Origin: an uncultured bacterium
GTDB taxonomy: Bacteria; Actinomycetota; Coriobacteriia; Coriobacteriales; Coriobacteriaceae
Assembly: GCA_905214435.1 (NCBI GenBank)
Contig: CAJMMA010000084.1
Span: 1-5,068 of the forward strand
DNA length: 5,068 bases
Direction of reading: 5' to 3'
In this document: in pieces, positions 1 to 5,068 of the stretch
How positions within the stretch are numbered: the first letter of the stretch is position 1
Layout of the letters: every line of letters begins with the position of its first letter
Position numbers and translations under genes: made by a program
The notes under the pieces: model-generated
Database searches by the model: none
What the model was told of the DNA's origin: nothing
What the model saw: the letters and a program-made list of their open reading frames with translations, nothing else

Positions 1-1
1 C

Positions 2-388
2 ACGTTCTTTTGGGGCGAGCCGGACGAGGAGACCGCACGCATCTACGACATCGTGAGCCGCGCCAACGAGGCCGCCGAGGCGCTCATCGCACCGGGTGTG
101 CGCATGTGCGACCTGGACCGCGCCGCACGCGACGTTATTGAGGATGCGGGCTACGGCAAGTACTTTACGCACCGCCTGGGCCACTCGATCGGTCTGCAGG
201 ACCACGAGCCTGGTGACGTTTCGCTCGTCAACGAGCAGGTCGTAGAGCCGGGCATGACGTTCTCTATCGAACCAGGCATCTACCTCCCCGGCCACACCGG
301 CGTCCGCATCGAGGACCTGGCCCTGGTGACCGAGTCCGGCGTCGAGATTCTGAACGCCTACCCCCACGATCCAGTCCGCCTAGACTAG
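2..388 (+). CDS. M24-family Xaa-Pro aminopeptidase/dipeptidase, C-terminal fragment (5' end outside window)
   Basis: This frame is open from the left edge to a TAG at 386-388 and gives 128 residues, so the gene starts upstream of the window. It is the C-terminal part of a 'pita-bread' metallopeptidase of family M24, as in aminopeptidase P (PepP) and prolidase (PepQ). These cytosolic enzymes release residues next to proline using two metal ions. Three of the five usual metal ligands are visible: the His in GHSIGL (codon 182-184), the Glu in SIEPGIY (269-271) and the Glu in GVRIED (311-313). The HEPG segment after GHSIGL is also typical of the family. The fragment begins at TFFWGEP, which in relatives directly follows the second Asp ligand (the D-x-TRT-F region), so both Asp ligands lie just off the window. 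A GTG at 53 is internal, because conserved sequence continues upstream of it. The family is secure; PepP versus PepQ cannot be decided from this part. The gene converges on folC. Confidence 0.93.
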   Translation, partial: TFFWGEPDEETARIYDIVSRANEAAEALIAPGVRMCDLDRAARDVIEDAGYGKYFTHRLGHSIGLQDHEPGDVSLVNEQVVEPGMTFSIEPGIYLPGHTGVRIEDLALVTESGVEILNAYPHDPVRLD

Positions 389-391
389 GCA

Positions 392-422
392 ATGCGGCAA
401 AGGGGCTGTCCCTTTGCCGCAT
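392..422. terminator. Perfect 13-bp hairpin after the peptidase gene; probable transcription terminator
   Basis: The arms 392-404 (ATGCGGCAAAGGG) and 410-422 (CCCTTTGCCGCAT) are perfect reverse complements around a five-base loop (GCTGT). The left arm begins 3 nt after the peptidase stop codon, the usual place for a terminator. No T-run follows on either strand, so it is not a textbook rho-independent terminator. It may instead stabilise the mRNA 3' end or work with another factor. The symmetry would let it act on transcripts from either side of this convergent pair. Confidence 0.6.
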
Positions 423-433
423 CACATGAATGC

Positions 434-595
434 CGCCACAAAAACGGCCTATCTACTACGTTTAGCCCGCGTGGGTCGACCATACCCGTGTTTTCGCAAA
501 ACTGGCAAGCCCTTTACCTGCGGTTTTGATTTCGCAATTCTCGGTATGGTCGAGGGTTACCGGTCAAACGTAGTAAATAGGCCCATTTCGTGGCG
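434..595. repeat. Nested intergenic palindrome of about 162 bp, possibly a non-coding repeat element
   Basis: Two sets of inverted arms share one axis of symmetry (paired positions sum to 1029). The outer arms are 434-463 and 566-595, matching at 26 of 30 positions; their core is 446-463 against 566-583, with one mismatch in 18. The inner arms are 476-486 (TCGACCATACC) and 543-553 (GGTATGGTCGA), a perfect 11 bp. A further CAAAAC/GTTTTG pairing (497-502 with 523-528) lies near the centre, slightly off axis. Two of the four outer mismatches (440/589 and 453/576) become G-U pairs only in minus-strand RNA, so that strand folds better. Long ends with a structured interior resemble a MITE or a REP/BIME-like repeat. 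I see no transposase and no clear target-site duplication, and copy number cannot be judged from one window. Confidence 0.7.
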
Positions 596-656
596 AGCAA
601 GTCAACTCGAGGCGCAGGGCAGCCAAAAAAGCCCCGTCCCAAATTGACTGCTTTTG

Positions 657-723
657 AGTTGCGGTGATATACGGACCGTTTGAGGCTTCTGGCTTGTAAA
701 ACAGTCCGTATTTCACCGCAACT
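657..723 (-). terminator. Long hairpin just after the folC stop codon; probable 3'-end structure or terminator
   Basis: The arms 657-676 and 704-723 are reverse complements with one mismatch in 20 (668/712). Pairing continues at 678-681 with 699-702 (GTTT/AAAC), leaving a 17-base loop at 682-698. The intervening pair 677/703 is a G-U wobble in minus-strand RNA, so the minus strand can form 24 of 25 pairs. The stem starts 14 nt after the folC TAA, which suggests it terminates or protects the folC message. No U-run follows it directly on the minus strand (the next bases read CAAAAGC), so intrinsic termination is uncertain. It could instead be a copy of a dispersed palindromic repeat. Confidence 0.6.
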
Positions 724-737
724 GATGAGGGGATGGG

Positions 738-2081
738 TTAACGGAGCAGCCCCGCTACTTCGCCGGCTAGGGTGATGGTACCGGCTGCTACGAAAGGCTC
801 GCCCGCGGCATCGAAAGCCGCGAGGGCCTCGGATACGCTGGGGTACACGCCCGCGAGCTTGTCGGCGTCCACCAGGGAGGCAAGCTCCTGTGCGGGCAAG
901 GCGCGATCGGAATCGGTCTGGGTTACGACCACGCGGGGGAACGCCGGAACCAGAACGTCAACGATACCCGCCACGTCCTTATCGGCCAGCGCGGCGCACA
1001 GCAGCGTGGAGCGATTCTCTACGCACGAATCGATCTCGTCCAGTGCGCTCACAAAGTTCTCGCAGCTCTGAGGGTTATGACAGGCGTCGATCAGCTTGAG
1101 CGGATTGGTTCCCAACACATCAAAGCGACCCGGCGTGGGGCAGCCCATAAGCGACGCATCGAGCTTGTCATGATCGAGCTCGCGACCCAGATACCCCTCG
1201 CACAGCATAATCGCGCACGCGGCATTCTGCGGCTGATACGCCGGCTTGACCATGCTAGACGTATAGATCGCACGCGGCGTGGTGCAGCTAAACTCAACCG
1301 TGTCGCCCACATGTGCCGGCACCTTGGTCGTGGCATGGTTCACCACCAGCGGCACTATGCCGCACTCGCGACAACGTGCATCCATCACGCGCTGAACGCT
1401 CGCCTCGTGCGTACCCTCGCCCAAAACAACCAGGCGTCCAGGCTTAATAACCGCAGCCTTCTCCCCCGCAATGGCCTCGAGCGTATCGCCCAAAATGCGT
1501 GTGTGATCGAGCCCAATGCCCGTAATGGCAACGGCGACGGGATCGGTCGCACTCGTGGCGTCCCAGCGTCCGCCCATGCCGACCTCGAGCACGGCAATAT
1601 CCACCGCGGCCTCGGCAAACACGACAAGTGCGGCAGCCGTCAGCAGGTCAAACGGCGTAATGGAATAGGCGCGCTCCCCCGCCGCCACACGACGGGCATT
1701 CACGCGATGTCCCGCCTCAACAGCAGCAGAAACACCACGGGCAAAGGCCTCATCGCTCACGACGCGTCCATCGACCTCCATACGCTCGGGATAGCGCACC
1801 AGCTGCGGCGACGTATACAGCGCGGTCTTGAGTCCCTCGCCGCGAAGGATGGCAGCCGAAAATCGCGTGGTCGAAGTCTTGCCATTGGTACCGGCAACCT
1901 GAATGCAATCAAAGTACTCGTCCGGACGCCCCAACTCATCGAGCATATCGACAACCGTCTCAAGCAGAGGCCCAGCATCCCCAGAAATCCGCCCTGTATC
2001 AGCAGCTAGCCCCACAGCCTCATCAAACGAAAGCAAATCAAACGAGAACGGTACAGAATACGACCCCGAACGTTTAGGCAT
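738..2081 (-). CDS. folC: Dihydrofolate synthase / folylpolyglutamate synthase (FolC, Mur-ligase family)
   Basis: FolC is a cytosolic ATP-dependent ligase. It joins glutamate to dihydropteroate to make dihydrofolate and/or adds further glutamates to folates, trapping them in the cell. Numbered from the chosen Met (447 aa), the P-loop GTNGKTS is at about 64-70, TSPQLVRYPERMEVDG at 90-105 (canonical TSPHL...ER..V.G), EVGMGGRWDATSATDP at 166-181, and ITGIGLDH...GEKAAVIKPG at 186-215. That last segment includes the conserved Lys (about 208) that is carbamylated in relatives. PGRFDV follows at 317-322, DACHNPQS at 332-339 (canonical DGAHNP) and GTITLAGEV near the C-terminus. Length and domain order are normal for an intact Mur-ligase-fold protein. 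An in-frame ATG seven codons upstream (2102) would give 454 aa, but I prefer 2081: AGGGGA sits nine bases before it, while the upstream ATG abuts a terminator-like T-run and has no Shine-Dalgarno. Dihydrofolate synthase activity versus polyglutamylation only cannot be decided here. The gene lies 257 bp downstream of valS in the same direction. Confidence 0.95.
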   Translation of the reverse strand: MPKRSGSYSVPFSFDLLSFDEAVGLAADTGRISGDAGPLLETVVDMLDELGRPDEYFDCIQVAGTNGKTSTTRFSAAILRGEGLKTALYTSPQLVRYPERMEVDGRVVSDEAFARGVSAAVEAGHRVNARRVAAGERAYSITPFDLLTAAALVVFAEAAVDIAVLEVGMGGRWDATSATDPVAVAITGIGLDHTRILGDTLEAIAGEKAAVIKPGRLVVLGEGTHEASVQRVMDARCRECGIVPLVVNHATTKVPAHVGDTVEFSCTTPRAIYTSSMVKPAYQPQNAACAIMLCEGYLGRELDHDKLDASLMGCPTPGRFDVLGTNPLKLIDACHNPQSCENFVSALDEIDSCVENRSTLLCAALADKDVAGIVDVLVPAFPRVVVTQTDSDRALPAQELASLVDADKLAGVYPSVSEALAAFDAAGEPFVAAGTITLAGEVAGLLR

Positions 2082-2090
2082 AAACCAAAG

Positions 2091-2096
2091 TCCCCT
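2091..2096 (-). promoter_or_regulatory. Ribosome binding site that decides the folC start
   Basis: The minus strand reads AGGGGA here, followed by nine bases and then ATG at 2081-2079. This is good Shine-Dalgarno complementarity at a normal distance. It lies inside the reading frame if the upstream ATG at 2102 is taken as start, so it argues for the shorter protein. Confidence 0.75.
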
Positions 2097-2102
2097 CAAC
2101 AT

Positions 2103-2135
2103 AAAAAGAGGCCCGTAAGCAACAACGAGCCCCTC
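2103..2135 (-). terminator. Terminator-like hairpin with U-tract in the folC leader
   Basis: On the minus strand GAGG-(GG)-CTCG (2135-2126) can pair with CGGG-CCTC (2115-2108) around a ten-base loop. This gives eight pairs, one of them G-U, with a two-base bulge. Five Ts follow directly (2107-2103). That is the form of a modest intrinsic terminator. It comes after valS and just before folC, with only 21 bases between the T-run and the folC ATG at 2081. It may end valS transcripts, or act as an attenuator if transcription starts upstream of it. The bulge and short stem make strength uncertain. Confidence 0.55.
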
Positions 2136-2157
2136 CCATTCAAAATATCAGCCAAAC

Positions 2158-2195
2158 ACCGCTTTGCAGCAGAATCAAGGCTACAACACAGCGGT
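2158..2195 (-). other. Small stem-loop upstream of folC
   Basis: ACCGCT (2158-2163) and AGCGGT (2190-2195) form a perfect 6-bp stem. A further TTG/CAA pairing (2164-2166 with 2184-2186) is possible across a bulge, and the loop is large. It lies between the big palindrome at 2233-2348 and the terminator-like hairpin at 2103-2135, so it would be part of any leader RNA entering folC. A 6-bp stem can arise by chance, and no known riboswitch consensus was recognised around it. Confidence 0.3.
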
Positions 2196-2232
2196 CCTAA
2201 CAGGCAGATGCAAGCAACCACGTAACCGCCAT

Positions 2233-2348
2233 GGGAGCGGTTTGGGGCTTTGCTCGATACAAGTTCCGCACGAGCCGAAGGCCACTTAATGTGGCCTTCG
2301 TGCGAGCAGGACTGTCCGCAGTAGCGAGCAATGCCCCAAACCGCGTCC
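2233..2348. repeat. Large nested palindrome (about 116 bp) directly after valS
   Basis: The outer arms 2237-2260 and 2321-2344 match at 22 of 24 positions (mismatches 2249/2332 and 2257/2324). They include the perfect 12-mers GCGGTTTGGGGC and GCCCCAAACCGC. Weaker pairing continues outward to 2233/2348. In the centre is a perfect 10-bp hairpin, CGAAGGCCAC (2276-2285) with GTGGCCTTCG (2291-2300) around TTAAT. CGCA/TGCG (2267-2270 with 2301-2304) can extend it past a five-base bulge. The structure begins 11 nt after the valS stop. It could serve as a 3'-end or termination structure for valS, or be a mobile palindromic repeat; no T-run follows it on the minus strand. Confidence 0.7.
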
Positions 2349-2359
2349 CCCAGTACCGC

Positions 2360-5056
<2,697 letters not shown>

Positions 5057-5062
5057 ATATCT

Positions 5063-5068
5063 CTCCCT
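5063..5068 (-). promoter_or_regulatory. valS ribosome binding site at the window edge
   Basis: The minus strand reads AGGGAG, then AGATAT, then the valS ATG at 5056. Complementarity and six-base spacing support translation from 5056 rather than from the Met three codons downstream. Confidence 0.65.

Larger units (their letters stand above)
389..737. other. 349-bp gap between convergent genes, no credible coding sequence
   Basis: This stretch separates the 3' ends of the peptidase gene and folC. It is dominated by the three inverted repeats listed separately. The only open frame of note (414-647, +, 77 codons) runs through the palindrome, lacks a good ribosome binding site and has no recognisable domain. 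Between the second and third repeats (596-656) there is an A-run followed by GCCCCGTCCC, which looks like half of a terminator; otherwise nothing is recognisable. Confidence 0.7.

Noticed and set aside
434..595. CRISPR array or tRNA-like structure in the palindromic region
   Set aside because: There is one inverted pair set instead of regularly spaced direct repeats, and no cloverleaf with a T-arm motif or anticodon stem can be drawn.
414..647. 77-codon open frame on the + strand between the peptidase and folC
   Set aside because: It runs through the inverted repeats, starts inside the 392-422 hairpin, has no good ribosome binding site and shows no domain.
1077..2009. 310-codon open frame on the + strand opposite folC
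   Set aside because: Antisense shadow of a high-GC gene: the minus strand encodes clear FolC motifs across the whole stretch, and the + product is Arg/His-rich without recognisable domains.
2074..2139. 21-codon minus-strand leader ORF with adjacent Cys codons, overlapping the folC start
   Set aside because: There is no Shine-Dalgarno before its ATG and no clear regulatory codon run, so chance is the simpler explanation, although its overlap with the hairpin is noted.
2136..2230. Possible folC promoter (TTGATT and TATTTT on the minus strand)
   Set aside because: The spacing between these boxes is about 25 bases, too long for a standard sigma-70 promoter, and no better -35 box sits at 16-18 bases.
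2081..2230. Tetrahydrofolate riboswitch upstream of folC
   Set aside because: The sequence and stem arrangement do not match the THF-I or THF-II consensus as I know them; only a generic stem-loop and a terminator-like hairpin are visible.

Overview
This 5,068-base window is ordinary high-GC bacterial core genome. Three genes cover about 87% of it, and two intergenic gaps are unusually rich in palindromes. The GC-rich coding style, the form of the three proteins and the intergenic palindromes suggest an actinobacterium, most likely a Coriobacteriia member such as Collinsella. That assignment is inference from sequence style; there is no rRNA or marker alignment behind it.

Layout from left to right. 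Bases 2-388 (+) hold the C-terminal part of an M24 (Xaa-Pro type) metallopeptidase, cut by the left window edge. Bases 389-737 are a 349-base gap between convergent genes. It holds no credible gene but has three inverted repeats: a perfect 13-bp hairpin (392-422), a nested palindrome of about 162 bases (434-595) and a hairpin with 20- to 25-bp arms (657-723). Bases 738-2081 (-) encode FolC, the dihydrofolate/folylpolyglutamate synthase. Bases 2103-2359 are a 257-base gap with a terminator-like hairpin close to the folC start (2103-2135), a smaller stem-loop (2158-2195) and a large nested palindrome (2233-2348). Bases 2360-5056 (-) encode a full-length valyl-tRNA synthetase, with its ribosome binding site at the right edge.

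valS and folC point the same way, valS upstream. They could share a transcript, but two large hairpins lie between them, one carrying a U-tract that ends 21 nt before the folC start. I see no convincing folC promoter in between. folC is therefore either read by partial read-through from valS or controlled at that hairpin. The peptidase is transcribed toward folC, and the hairpins between them probably separate the two converging transcripts.

I found no mobile-element gene, CRISPR array, RNA gene, toxin-antitoxin pair or defence system. What merits a second look is the intergenic structure, especially 434-595, 2103-2135 and 2233-2348, plus a few active-site motif variants in ValRS and FolC.
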